From Pedobacter petrophilus (GTDB lineage: Bacteria > Bacteroidota > Bacteroidia > Sphingobacteriales > Sphingobacteriaceae), in the NCBI RefSeq assembly GCF_009674725.1, contig NZ_WKKH01000001.1, positions 62,001 through 126,000 of the forward strand: a DNA stretch of 64,000 nt. The letters are read 5' to 3'. The stretch's first letter is position 1; every line of letters starts with the position of its first letter. Below the pieces are notes generated by a model that was not told where the DNA came from, searched no databases, and was given only the letters and a program-made list of their open reading frames with translations. Position numbers and translations under genes: made by a program. This document shows positions 23,310 to 32,693 of this stretch, in pieces.

Positions 23310-23454
23310 AGTGTAAAAATTACACTAAGCTGCTGCTTTAATTTAATGTAAAATAATTTTTGCCTGCATGCTTTAGCTGGTTTAAGGTATTATTTTAATG
23401 TGTTTTGCGGTTTAATGCGGAATTTCATTCTGCTTTGTGCGGTGTTTTTACACT
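23310..23454 (+). promoter_or_regulatory. Repeated AGTGTAAAAA half-sites upstream of SusC
   Basis: AGTGTAAAAATTACACT at 23310-23326 is a palindrome with 7-bp arms. Its ten-base half AGTGTAAAAA recurs inverted at 23445-23454 (TTTTTACACT). A weak promoter may lie between (TTTG at 23404-23407, CTGCTTTG at 23430-23437), which would place the second site near the transcript start. Candidate operator pair for the SusCD operon at 23505. Confidence 0.35.
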
Positions 23455-23504
23455 AAAACGTTATATTGCATCAGCTAACAACTATCAACCCTAAATTCTT
23501 GAAT

Positions 23505-26500
23505 ATGAAAAAAGTCTTTACCTCACTTTTTTTTCTGTGTATTTTACTTACCGGGCTATCTTCCTTTGCCCAGGTAAAAACAATTACAGGAAAAATTACT
23601 TCTACAGATGATGGAGGAGCACTGCCTGGAGCAAGCATCAAAATTAAGGGGAGTACCACCGGAACATCAACAGATGGAAATGGAAACTTCACCATCCAGG
23701 TCCCTTCATCAAATGCAGTACTGGTCATCAGTTTGCTAGGTTATAAAGCACAAGAAGTTACTGTGGGCGACAGAGCAACTGTTAGCCTGGCACTTGCTTC
23801 GGATTCACAACAGCTTCAGGAAGTAACAGTTTCAACAGCGCTGGGAATTACCCGGCAGGCAAAATCCCTGGGTTATGCTGCGCAGACAGTTAATGATAAA
23901 GATCTAAATTTTAATCATCAACCTAATCTGCTTAACGCATTACAAGGCAAGGTTGCGGGTGCTACCATTTCCAGTACAGGCGGCGGGCCGGGTCAGGGCG
24001 CGAGCATCCGGATTAGGGGTGTGAACTCCATAGATCCAAAAATTTCCGGCGACCCGCTTTACGTTATAGACGGAGTACAGATTGATAACTCTACTTCAAC
24101 GCAGGGGGCAAATCCAGGTGGTAATGCTTACGGATCAAGAGGAGTAACGAACAGGGCATCTGATGTTAATCCGGATGATATCGAAACCATTAACATTTTA
24201 AAAGGTGGAGCAGCAACAGCACTCTATGGCTTAAGAGGCGCAAATGGCGTAGTCGTAATCACCACAAAGAGAGGTAAACAAAATGGAATTCAGATTAACC
24301 TCAACAGCAGCTATGGTTTTGATGAGGTATTGATTAGTCCGAAGGTGCAAACGGAATTTACGCAAGGCGTATTGGGCGTATACCTGAATCCTCCCGGGGG
24401 AATTGGCCCGGCATGGGGGCCAACAATTGCAGAAGCCAAATTGATTGATCCAACTCATCCAGATCAACTTTATAATAATTACGACCAGGCATTTGGTACC
24501 GGACAGCAAATTAAAAATTCTCTTTCCCTAACCGGTGGCAGTGAGGTAGTGAAGTTTTTCTCTTCTATTTCTCAGCTATATCAAAAGGGAATGATGCCCA
24601 ATACAGATAATAAAAACTTCTCCGGAAGATTAAATACCGACTTTATTATCAGTCCGAAGTTAAAGGCTTCTGTAAATATGAACTTCACCAATTCTGGTGG
24701 TTATACCTATAGCGCCGATCGCTTCGGGGAAGGTTTGGCATACTTTTCTCCGCGATATGACGTGGCAGACTACCAAAATGCTGACGGTTCGCAGAAATAT
24801 CTTGGCACCAATAACCCGATTTGGGGTACGGCAAATAATAAGCTTAAAAGTGATGTGAACCGATACATTGCAGGCGCAAGCTTAACGTATGATCCATTGA
24901 AATGGTTAAACTTTTCTTACCGTTTCGGCGTAGATACTTACAATGAAAATCGTGTGAGAACGGCCCGCGGCCCAATGTATACCGGCGAAGCAATGTATGA
25001 TAATGATCAGGGATACTATGGAGAGTATAACACGAAGTTTAGAACACTTAACAGCACTTTCGTAGCAACTGCCTCAACTAAATTAGGGGAAGATATTACA
25101 GGTACACTACGGTTAGGCCAGGAGCTTTTCGATCGCAGAATTAAAGAAACCGGAACATTGGGAAGTATTTTAGGAATTTATGATTTCTTTAATATGGCCA
25201 ATGCTGGTGTGCTTACACCAAGCCAGGCGCTTAGGGAAAAACGCCTGATCGGTTATTTTGGTGAAGCAACTTTTGACTATAAAAATTATTTGTTCTTAAC
25301 CTTAACAGGAAGAAATGATATCACTTCAACACTTCCTAAAGAAAACAGGTCTTTCTTTTATCCATCCGCCAGTTTAAGTTATGTATTCTCTGATCAGTTT
25401 AAATTGCCAGCGGTAATCAGTCAGGCGAAACTAAGACTTTCATATGCCCGTATTGGCAAGGATGCCTCAGAATATTCTACCTTCACAGGCTACACGCCAA
25501 ACACTTCTTTACCTACCGGAACAGGTGGTTTAACCATTGCGCCTAATCTTGGTAATCCGGATTTACTGCCAGAGTTTACGAATACTTATGAGGCTGGTTT
25601 GGAAATGTCATTCTTCAAAAACCGTGTCGGATTTGATTTTACCTATTATTATTCTTTGAGTACAGATCAGATTATCCAGACGCAGATTTCTTCTGCGGTG
25701 GGTTACGTAACCAAATCAATCAATGCGGGTGATATCAGAAACCGCGGGGTAGAATTAGTAATTAACGGTAAGCCAATCGTAGGAAAGGATTTCAACTGGA
25801 GTACCAATCTGAACCTTTCTGCAAACCGGAATAAAGTGCTCTCCATGCCAAACGGAATTTCTGAAATTGTTTACGGCGCAGCCAGAGGTTATGGTAATGC
25901 CGGGGTAACGATGAAACTGATAGAAGGTCAGCCTTATGGCAATATTTATGGTAGTTATTTTAACAGATATTACGGCACGCAGGCAGAAGATCCGGTTTAC
26001 TTAGATAAAAACCTTCCGTTGCTGATTGGTGCAAATGGCTTCCCAAGTATTTCAGGTGGTAAGCAAAAGTTATTGGGTAACTCTCAGCCCGATTATATTA
26101 TCGGTTTCGGCAATAACTTTAGCTACAAAAATTTCAGCTTAAATGTATTGTTCGATGCCCGTTTAGGTTTTGAAAAATACAACTGGCTTGAAGATTTCTA
26201 TTCGGCTTTCGGCTTGCCGGATTATACCGCAGACAGAAGAACCACTAGGGTTTTTGATGGCGTGTTGGCGAATGGTCAACCCAATACAAAGCCGGTTTAC
26301 ATGGGGCAGGGAACCGTAGATGGCGTAAATTACGGCGAAGGTTATTACCGGATTTTATACCGGAATGTATCAGAGCCATTTGTGAGTGATGCAAGCTGGG
26401 TTCGTTTACGTTCGGCCAGTTTAAGCTACCGTTTGCCGGCAGAATGGTTGCCAGCCAAAGCTATAAAGGCTGCTTCATTATCAGTAACCGGGAATAATTT

Positions 26501-26636
26501 ATGGTTGTGGACTAAATATTATGGTGTAGATCCGGAATCAAGTTCTTACGACTCTGGCAGCAACAATGATGGTTCAGCAGGATTTACCTATCCATCTGCA
26601 CGCACAATTATGTTTACCCTTAATGTTGGTTTTTAA
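23505..26636 (+). CDS. SusC/RagA-family TonB-dependent transporter
   Basis: 1043 residues from the ATG at 23505, preferred to an upstream TTG because it opens the signal peptide (VFTSLFFLCILLTGLSSFAQ). Carboxypeptidase-like domain at about 22-105 (ITGKITSTDDGGALPGASIK), SusC plug signatures (DPLYVIDGVQIDNS; NILKGGAATALYGLRGANG), barrel ending in LNVGF. Pairs with the SusD 12 bases downstream. No glycosidase is linked to this pair; an S9 peptidase and a peptide-binding lipoprotein follow, so the cargo may be peptides rather than glycans (inference). Confidence 0.95.
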   Translation: MKKVFTSLFFLCILLTGLSSFAQVKTITGKITSTDDGGALPGASIKIKGSTTGTSTDGNGNFTIQVPSSNAVLVISLLGYKAQEVTVGDRATVSLALASDSQQLQEVTVSTALGITRQAKSLGYAAQTVNDKDLNFNHQPNLLNALQGKVAGATISSTGGGPGQGASIRIRGVNSIDPKISGDPLYVIDGVQIDNSTSTQGANPGGNAYGSRGVTNRASDVNPDDIETINILKGGAATALYGLRGANGVVVITTKRGKQNGIQINLNSSYGFDEVLISPKVQTEFTQGVLGVYLNPPGGIGPAWGPTIAEAKLIDPTHPDQLYNNYDQAFGTGQQIKNSLSLTGGSEVVKFFSSISQLYQKGMMPNTDNKNFSGRLNTDFIISPKLKASVNMNFTNSGGYTYSADRFGEGLAYFSPRYDVADYQNADGSQKYLGTNNPIWGTANNKLKSDVNRYIAGASLTYDPLKWLNFSYRFGVDTYNENRVRTARGPMYTGEAMYDNDQGYYGEYNTKFRTLNSTFVATASTKLGEDITGTLRLGQELFDRRIKETGTLGSILGIYDFFNMANAGVLTPSQALREKRLIGYFGEATFDYKNYLFLTLTGRNDITSTLPKENRSFFYPSASLSYVFSDQFKLPAVISQAKLRLSYARIGKDASEYSTFTGYTPNTSLPTGTGGLTIAPNLGNPDLLPEFTNTYEAGLEMSFFKNRVGFDFTYYYSLSTDQIIQTQISSAVGYVTKSINAGDIRNRGVELVINGKPIVGKDFNWSTNLNLSANRNKVLSMPNGISEIVYGAARGYGNAGVTMKLIEGQPYGNIYGSYFNRYYGTQAEDPVYLDKNLPLLIGANGFPSISGGKQKLLGNSQPDYIIGFGNNFSYKNFSLNVLFDARLGFEKYNWLEDFYSAFGLPDYTADRRTTRVFDGVLANGQPNTKPVYMGQGTVDGVNYGEGYYRILYRNVSEPFVSDASWVRLRSASLSYRLPAEWLPAKAIKAASLSVTGNNLWLWTKYYGVDPESSSYDSGSNNDGSAGFTYPSARTIMFTLNVGF

Positions 26637-26648
26637 AAAAGAATTAAG

Positions 26649-28085
26649 ATGCAAAAGATTATAAAATATACACTGTTTTCGGCCATGATTGCAACCCTGG
26701 GTTTGCAGGGCTGCAAGGATAGTTACTTTGATAAATTATCCGATAATCCAAATCAGGTTTCCACCCCAACTTTAAATACTTTATTGGCCACCTCTACATT
26801 TAAAGCAGGGTTCAATAATTATAGTGTGGCAAGTGTTATATTGCCTTACGTGCAGTATACCGCCAGTCCATCGGCAAATGGTGCAGGAGATACTTTTCAG
26901 GCTATAGACTATGGGTCTACCTGGGATCTGCTTTATTTTGCCATGGCAGATGCCAATGAAATGAAAAAACTCGCCATCACCCAAAACTCGAGCGAGTATA
27001 AAGGCGTAGCCGATGTATTAATTGCCTACAACTTAATAATGGTGAATGATCTTTGGGGTGATGCACCATTTTCTGAGGCTTTCAACATCAATAACCTCGT
27101 TCCTAAATACGATAAGCAGGAAGATGTATATGCATCAACCATAATGCTTTTAGATGAAGCAATTGTAGAATTAGCGAAAACCAATTCAACTGTAAAACTT
27201 GCTGCAGCCAGCGATTTAATTTACGGAACTACAGTGGCTACAGAAAGGGCCAACTGGTTAAAAATGGCTTATGGGTTAAAAGCCCGGTTGTTGAATAAAG
27301 TGAGTAAAAAAAGTAATTACAATCCAGCCGCTGTGTTAGATGCCGTAAGTAAATCCTTCGCTACTAATGATGAGGATGCGAGAATGCAGACCTATAAAGA
27401 ACGGAGCCCCTGGGCAACAGTTGCCTTAGATAATGAAAATCAATCATTAGGTGGCTGGCTGTCAGAGCAATTAATCGATGCACTAAACGGCACTACTTAT
27501 CCAGGCGTATTTGATCCGCGTTTACCGAAAATTACCGATTTAACCGTTGATGGGAAATATATTGGTACGGTTAACGGCGCCGGAAACAGATTGCCTGGTG
27601 CAAATACAAGGAAGGATGAGAATTACATTTCGCGTAATTCGCCATGGAGTGGTAACACTTCGCCGATTTTTATCATCACCTACGCAGAGCTAAAATTTAT
27701 AGAAGCAGAAGCAGCTTTTAATGTTGATAAAACCCGGTCATACAATGCCTATATAGCTGCAATTCGTGCAAATATGGATAAGTTTCAGGTTTTAGCCACT
27801 GATAAAGAGGCTTATCTCGCTCAGCCGACAGTTGCTGTAGGTGCTGCGGCCCTAACTAAAAACCTGATCTTCAAAGAGAAATACATTGCCACCTATTTAA
27901 ACCCGGAAGCCTGGAATGATGCCCGCCGTTTTGACTATCAATATAAGGATTTTACCCTACCAGTGAATGCCGCATTGCCTACATTTATTCGCAGGTTAGA
28001 TTACCCACAACGGGAGAGAAGCAAAAATGGCGCAAATGTGCCAGCTGATGTACTCCGGACAGCGAAGTTGTGGTGGGATCAGTAG
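26649..28085 (+). CDS. SusD/RagB-family lipoprotein (SusD-like_2 type)
   Basis: 478 residues. Lipobox LQGC gives a lipidated Cys at about residue 22. The body matches the SusD group often paired with LGITRQAKSLGYA-type SusC proteins: PYVQYTASPSANGAGDTF, NDLWGDAPFSEAF, and a C-terminal YIATYLNPEAWNDARRFDY. Surface-exposed binding partner of the transporter just upstream. No terminator is visible after it. Confidence 0.92.
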   Translation: MQKIIKYTLFSAMIATLGLQGCKDSYFDKLSDNPNQVSTPTLNTLLATSTFKAGFNNYSVASVILPYVQYTASPSANGAGDTFQAIDYGSTWDLLYFAMADANEMKKLAITQNSSEYKGVADVLIAYNLIMVNDLWGDAPFSEAFNINNLVPKYDKQEDVYASTIMLLDEAIVELAKTNSTVKLAAASDLIYGTTVATERANWLKMAYGLKARLLNKVSKKSNYNPAAVLDAVSKSFATNDEDARMQTYKERSPWATVALDNENQSLGGWLSEQLIDALNGTTYPGVFDPRLPKITDLTVDGKYIGTVNGAGNRLPGANTRKDENYISRNSPWSGNTSPIFIITYAELKFIEAEAAFNVDKTRSYNAYIAAIRANMDKFQVLATDKEAYLAQPTVAVGAAALTKNLIFKEKYIATYLNPEAWNDARRFDYQYKDFTLPVNAALPTFIRRLDYPQRERSKNGANVPADVLRTAKLWWDQ

Positions 28086-28368
28086 ATCGTCCAAATTATC
28101 AAATTGAGCCCATCGAAATGCTTTAGAAAGTGCTTCGGCAGGCTCAGCATGATACGGGTGAATGATAGAATGATTAATAATTGAATGATAGAATTAATAA
28201 TTAAATTATAGAATTATAGAATGATTGATGCAATGACCGGAGTAAGCAAATTTTGAAAATCCCCGTTTATCATTCCTTGTTACATTGAGCTTGTTGAAGT
28301 GCAGAAATATTGCTTTGAACATCTTTTGTGCTACGTCCTCTTTTTGTATGATCATCAAATGCCTAAAT
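28086..28368. repeat. AT-rich spacer with tandem words and inverted interspersed repeat
   Basis: No gene. 28155-28225 is built of repeated words such as GAATGATAGAAT, TAATAATTGAATG and AATTATAGAATTATAG. It is flanked by an inverted pair: GTGCTTCGGCAGGCTCAGCATG (near 28131-28152) and CATTGAGCTTGTTGAAGTGC (near 28283-28302). The latter belongs to a short repeat common between genes in Sphingobacteriaceae (recalled, not searched). Confidence 0.55.
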
Positions 28369-30447
28369 ATGAAGTCGTTACTTTTCGCTATTTTGTTCTT
28401 AAGCTTATCATCCTGCATTTTTGCACAATCGTTTTCTATCCAGTCGGCGTTAAGCTATCCATTTCCTACGCAACTGGTTGCCGCTCCTTCCGGATCAACA
28501 ATTGCATGGGCTGCAAATGAGCAGGGAAAAAGAAATATCTACATCGCAGAAGCGCCGAAATATGAAGCCGTAAAAGTGACAGGGTATAACGAAGATGATG
28601 GTCAGGAACTTACCAGTCTCTCTATTTCTACGGATGGAAACTGGATTGTTTTTGTAAGGGGAGGTGATCATGGCGGGAGAGATGGTGGGCCGGTAAATGC
28701 AGCTTCCGCAACAGTTGCACCGAAAATGCAGGTACTGGCTTTGAACCTTAAAGATAGAAACATGAAGGTTTTGGGCGAGGGCGATCACCCATTGATTTCG
28801 CCAGATAGCAAAACGGTTATTTTTGACAATGCGGGGCAAATTAAAAGTGTGCCGCTCGATGGATCTGCAACAGCAAGCAGCTTATTTTATGCCAAAGGCA
28901 CAAATGGCAGTTACAAATGGTCGCCAGATGGTAAAAAGATCGTTTTTGTCGGTAACCGAACGGATCATTCCTATATCGGTATTTTCGCAGATCAGAAAAC
29001 CCCAATTCAGTGGTTATTGCCATCGTTTTCCAGAGATGTTACGCCTTCCTGGTCGCCAGATGGAACGGAGATTGCTTTCGTCAGATTACCCGGATTAGGG
29101 AGTGAAACCGATTCTATTTTGGGCAGAAAGCATCAGCCCTGGGCAATATGGAAGGTAAACGTGAATACCGGTAAAGGTAAACAAATCTATAAAGCACCCG
29201 AAACAATCAGGGCTTCATTCCCATTAATGGAAGGCGGAGCGAATTTAATGTGGGCGAATGAAAGAATAGTATTTACTTCTTATCAGGATGGATGGCCACA
29301 TTTGTATTCAATGAACACGGATGGATCTGATCAAAAAATCCTCACACCCGGAAATTTCACTGTAGAAAACATCAAGCTGAGTAACGACAAGAAAACCCTC
29401 GTTTTCGCCGCCAACACAGGTAAGGAAAAAGATGACCTCGATAGGAGGCATATCTATCGCGTTCCTGTTAATCAGGCAAATATGGAATTACTTAGCACTG
29501 GAAAGGGAATAGAGGCTTATCCGGTAATTTCTGGCGATAATAAAAATGTCTTTTGTTTAAGTTCTACCGCCCAGCGTCCGCTTTTGCCTGCGCAGATTAA
29601 TCCCGGCAAGCTTAAATTAATAGGAGAAGAATTGATTCCGAAAGATTTTCCATTGAATGCCATGGTTACGCCGGCACACGTAAGATTTAAGGCAGCAGAT
29701 GGAAACACGGTTTATGGTCAGCTTTTTTCACCGAAAAAAATTGTTAAAAATCATCCAGCTATTGTATATGTACATGGCGGCCCGCAAAGGCAAATGTTTT
29801 TAGGGTGGAGTCCGATGGATTATTATTCAATTGATTATGCACTAAACCAATACCTGGTTAACATGGGCTTTACGGTGCTTTCAGTCAATTACCGGTTGGG
29901 TTTGGGTTATGGATATGACTTTCATAAACCGTTAAAAGCAGGGGCGCAGGGTGCTTCAGAATATCAGGATATTAAAGCTGCAGGCGAATGGCTGGCTAAA
30001 CAACCGAATATTAACCCCGATAAAATCGGCATTTACGGAGGTTCTTATGGTGGTTATTTGACGGCCCTGGCCTTAGGAAAAGATTCAAAATTATTCGCTG
30101 CCGGTGTTGATATTCATGGCGTAAATGATAGATTCAGTAGCAATGCAGCAGCAGGAAAAGCGCCTGCTCCGGATGCGGACCTGGCAGAGAAAATTTCAGT
30201 AGAATCTTCGCCAGTAACCTATATCAGCACCTGGACTTCTCCAACATTAATCATTCATGCAGATGACGATCGAAACGTGGCATTTAGTCAAAGCGTAGAT
30301 TTAGCCAGGCGTTTTGAAGATAAGAATTTCGAATTCGAATCTTTGGTCATTCCTGATGATACCCATCATTGGATGAAGTTTTCTAATGGTGTAAAGGTAA
30401 GTGAAGCTACGGCTGAGTTTCTGAAACGAAAACTTATGAAAGATTAG
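28369..30447 (+). CDS. S9 family peptidase (prolyl oligopeptidase/DPP-like)
   Basis: 692 residues from the ATG at 28369, which opens a signal peptide (LLFAILFLSLSSCIFAQ). N-terminal beta-propeller of TolB/PD40 repeats (about 30-420: YKWSPDGKKIVF, PSWSPDGTEIAF), then an alpha/beta-hydrolase domain with Ser559 in GGSYGG, Asp634 in HADDDRNV and His666 in DDTHHW. Cleaves short peptides, usually after Pro or Ala, in the periplasm. It follows a SusCD pair and its stop overlaps the stop of the convergent peptide-binding lipoprotein gene by four bases. Confidence 0.92.
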   Translation: MKSLLFAILFLSLSSCIFAQSFSIQSALSYPFPTQLVAAPSGSTIAWAANEQGKRNIYIAEAPKYEAVKVTGYNEDDGQELTSLSISTDGNWIVFVRGGDHGGRDGGPVNAASATVAPKMQVLALNLKDRNMKVLGEGDHPLISPDSKTVIFDNAGQIKSVPLDGSATASSLFYAKGTNGSYKWSPDGKKIVFVGNRTDHSYIGIFADQKTPIQWLLPSFSRDVTPSWSPDGTEIAFVRLPGLGSETDSILGRKHQPWAIWKVNVNTGKGKQIYKAPETIRASFPLMEGGANLMWANERIVFTSYQDGWPHLYSMNTDGSDQKILTPGNFTVENIKLSNDKKTLVFAANTGKEKDDLDRRHIYRVPVNQANMELLSTGKGIEAYPVISGDNKNVFCLSSTAQRPLLPAQINPGKLKLIGEELIPKDFPLNAMVTPAHVRFKAADGNTVYGQLFSPKKIVKNHPAIVYVHGGPQRQMFLGWSPMDYYSIDYALNQYLVNMGFTVLSVNYRLGLGYGYDFHKPLKAGAQGASEYQDIKAAGEWLAKQPNINPDKIGIYGGSYGGYLTALALGKDSKLFAAGVDIHGVNDRFSSNAAAGKAPAPDADLAEKISVESSPVTYISTWTSPTLIIHADDDRNVAFSQSVDLARRFEDKNFEFESLVIPDDTHHWMKFSNGVKVSEATAEFLKRKLMKD

Positions 30448-32078
30448 TTTTTCTTAATGTTTTTCAAGATCATTAAACTCAGGGCATTGAAGGCATATCC
30501 GCTAATGTTATTTTGAAGCATTACCACAGATTGATCATAAAATAGCGGTACCACCGGCGAATAGTCCATCACCATTTGGTCCATTTTCCGGTAAAGTGCG
30601 AAACGCTTTTGGTCATCAGCTTCATAATAACTTTGCTCAAATAATTTGTCGAATTCGCGGTTGTAATAGGCAAAGTAATTGGGCCCGTTTGGTACTTTGT
30701 TTTTGGAGTAAAACATCGAAAGAAAGTTCTCGCCATCAGCATAATCTGCAAGCCAGGAACCACGAAAGAAATTCACATTATTTTTAGACATCAAATCCCT
30801 TAAGCTCGAACTTGGGCTCACATCAATCTTCACCTTCATGCCAATATTAGTGAGTTCGCCCTGAATAAATTCGATCAAATCTTTATAAGTGGTGGTGGTG
30901 TTCAGGGTAATTTCCGGTAAGCCTTTCCCCCCGGGGAAGCCAGCTTCTTTTAGCAACCGGGAAGATAAAACGGGATTATAAGTATAGCCCTTTACTGCCA
31001 GACTATCAAAACCCGGCATTCCTTTCGGGATAAAGCCCGAGGTTGCCGCAATGCCAATTCCGTTTCTCAGGTAACGGATCAGCTTATCACGGTCAATGGC
31101 ATAGTTAATCGCCTGACGGATTTTTTTAACTTTTAAAGGTGATTTTTTTACAATAGCCAGGTTGGTATCTACCAAAATCCCAACATATTCTGTACAGATG
31201 TATGGGCTTTTCTTCAACGTGAATTTTCCCTTGTACTTGGACACCATTTGGCCGCTTTTAGTAAGGATATCATCGCGGTAGCTGCCATCTACATTATAGT
31301 AAAAATCCAGGTCCTTCTTTAAGAAACTCATAAAACCACTTTGCTTATCCGTAATAAATGTTGCTTTTACAGCATCCAGATAGGGAAGTTTTTTCCCAGC
31401 TTTGTCTTTTTCCCAATATTTTTCATTTTTAAGCAGTACTAAAATTTCGCCCTCTTTCCAGTATTTAAATTTGAAAGGGCCGGTACCGATCGGGTGACTT
31501 CTAAAATCCTTTCCATAATGGGATACAACTTCCTTTGGCACCACAGAACAATATTGCGTGGTAAGCAAATTCATAAATGGAGGGAAGGGCTTAACCAGTT
31601 TAATCTGGAAAGTCGAGTCGTTTACCGCAATGAAATTATGTTGATCTTTAACCTTATCGCTGAAAATCCATCCACCCGAAGAGGCAACTTTAGGATCGAT
31701 TAACCGATAAAAGCTGTAGGCAAAATCACTTGCAACAACTTTCCGGCCTTTCCCGTTTTTGAAAATCGGGTCATCGTGAAAGTAAACATCATTCCGGAGA
31801 TTGAAGGTATAAGTTAACGCATCTTCTGATACCTGCCAGCTTTTGGCAATGCAGGGAACGGTTTTTAAACTCGAATCGATCTGCACTAAACCGTTAAAAA
31901 TCTGGTTAGTCATCCAGATGGCATTCTGATTGCGGGCAAAAGCAGGGTCTATGGAGGTTAAACCCTGATCCAGGTTGATATTGAAAGTCTTTTTGTCGCT
32001 GTTTTGAGAATCCTGATTACAGGAAGTGAAAAGTAAGGCAAAGAAAATCCAAAATATATACTTAAATGAGGCCTGCAT
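30444..32078 (-). CDS. Peptide-binding lipoprotein, ABC transporter family 5 (OppA/DppA-like)
   Basis: 544 residues from the ATG at 32078, the start that gives a lipoprotein signal (FWIFFALLFTSCNQ, Cys about residue 20). SBP_bac_5 features run throughout: GLTSIDPAFARN, the long stretch from about residue 80 (SWQVSEDALTYTFNLRNDVYFHDD), and IRQAINYAIDRDKLIRYL. It should bind peptides for an ABC permease, but no permease or ATPase gene is in the window, so it may act alone or with a remote system. Convergent with the S9 peptidase, no terminator between them. Confidence 0.9.
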   Translation of the reverse strand: MQASFKYIFWIFFALLFTSCNQDSQNSDKKTFNINLDQGLTSIDPAFARNQNAIWMTNQIFNGLVQIDSSLKTVPCIAKSWQVSEDALTYTFNLRNDVYFHDDPIFKNGKGRKVVASDFAYSFYRLIDPKVASSGGWIFSDKVKDQHNFIAVNDSTFQIKLVKPFPPFMNLLTTQYCSVVPKEVVSHYGKDFRSHPIGTGPFKFKYWKEGEILVLLKNEKYWEKDKAGKKLPYLDAVKATFITDKQSGFMSFLKKDLDFYYNVDGSYRDDILTKSGQMVSKYKGKFTLKKSPYICTEYVGILVDTNLAIVKKSPLKVKKIRQAINYAIDRDKLIRYLRNGIGIAATSGFIPKGMPGFDSLAVKGYTYNPVLSSRLLKEAGFPGGKGLPEITLNTTTTYKDLIEFIQGELTNIGMKVKIDVSPSSSLRDLMSKNNVNFFRGSWLADYADGENFLSMFYSKNKVPNGPNYFAYYNREFDKLFEQSYYEADDQKRFALYRKMDQMVMDYSPVVPLFYDQSVVMLQNNISGYAFNALSLMILKNIKKN

Positions 32079-32092
32079 GAAATAAGGATTGT

Positions 32093-32100
32093 TATTTTTG
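32093..32100 (+). promoter_or_regulatory. Candidate -7 box in divergent promoter region
   Basis: TATTTTTG fits TAnnTTTG. It lies in the 40-bp gap between the divergent peptide-binding lipoprotein and the small gene at 32119; no clear -33 box. Confidence 0.35.
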
Positions 32101-32118
32101 CACAAATTAATAAATTTA

Positions 32119-32577
32119 ATGCAGATGTCTTTTTTAAACGATTTATTTATCGGCCTAGATGCCGCAATACGCGAAGATTTACAGGAACGTTTGGATATTG
32201 TAGAACATAAGATTAAATTTATGGATAAAGTTCCGGTCGCTTTGCTTGATGCGAGCAACACACCAGGCTACTTGCTTTCTGAAGAAATAACGTTTGCCGG
32301 TGGTATGCTGGAGACGGATATTTTAAGTGCCGTTTTCATTATCTATTATCAACCCGGCAAAACCCTGACCGATTTAATGCGCGAAGTGCCATCGGCATTA
32401 GGTGAAGACTGGCAAGCTGTGAAAAACAATCGCGTTATTTTGCTCAATGATGATACTACAAGGGAAAGAACAGCAGAAAATGTAGTTTCATTAATCGAAG
32501 ATCTGGCCGAAATGCTTCACCCCGGTTCGTTTATTTTTGGCCATGAAGGCGATAAATGGATCCGGTTTGGAGTTTAA
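32119..32577 (+). CDS. Unknown small protein resembling one lobe of a class III binding protein
   Basis: 152 residues from the ATG at 32119 (a second ATG at 32125 is as good; the frame opens at a TTG, which I reject). No signal peptide. The pattern KVPVALLDASNTPGYLLSEEITFAGGM, then AVKNNRVILLND and IEDLAEMLHPGSF, looks like a shortened cobalamin/iron-siderophore-binding fold, where AVKNNRVY and LHP are recurring words, but it is half length and cytoplasmic. I do not assign a function. Divergent from the lipoprotein gene and 116 bases before DUF2891. Confidence 0.65.
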   Translation: MQMSFLNDLFIGLDAAIREDLQERLDIVEHKIKFMDKVPVALLDASNTPGYLLSEEITFAGGMLETDILSAVFIIYYQPGKTLTDLMREVPSALGEDWQAVKNNRVILLNDDTTRERTAENVVSLIEDLAEMLHPGSFIFGHEGDKWIRFGV

Positions 32578-32693
32578 TAGTGAAGTGGAAAATAGGAAAT
32601 AAGGGGAAATAGAAAAGAGGCGTAGGGAATAGCAAATGGGAAATAGCGAAAATGAACTGGATTGGAGCAGTAAGTTTTACATTTAAATTAACA
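32578..32693 (+). repeat. Purine-rich spacer of repeated GGGAAATAG-like words
   Basis: From 32578 to about 32655 the + strand is almost all A and G with repeated words (GGAAATAAGGGGAAATAG, GGGAATAGCAAATGGGAAAT). Comparable tracts lie at 38700-38967 (+) and 53595-53759 (- strand purine-rich); in all three the purine strand is the sense strand of the flanking genes. Confidence 0.5.
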
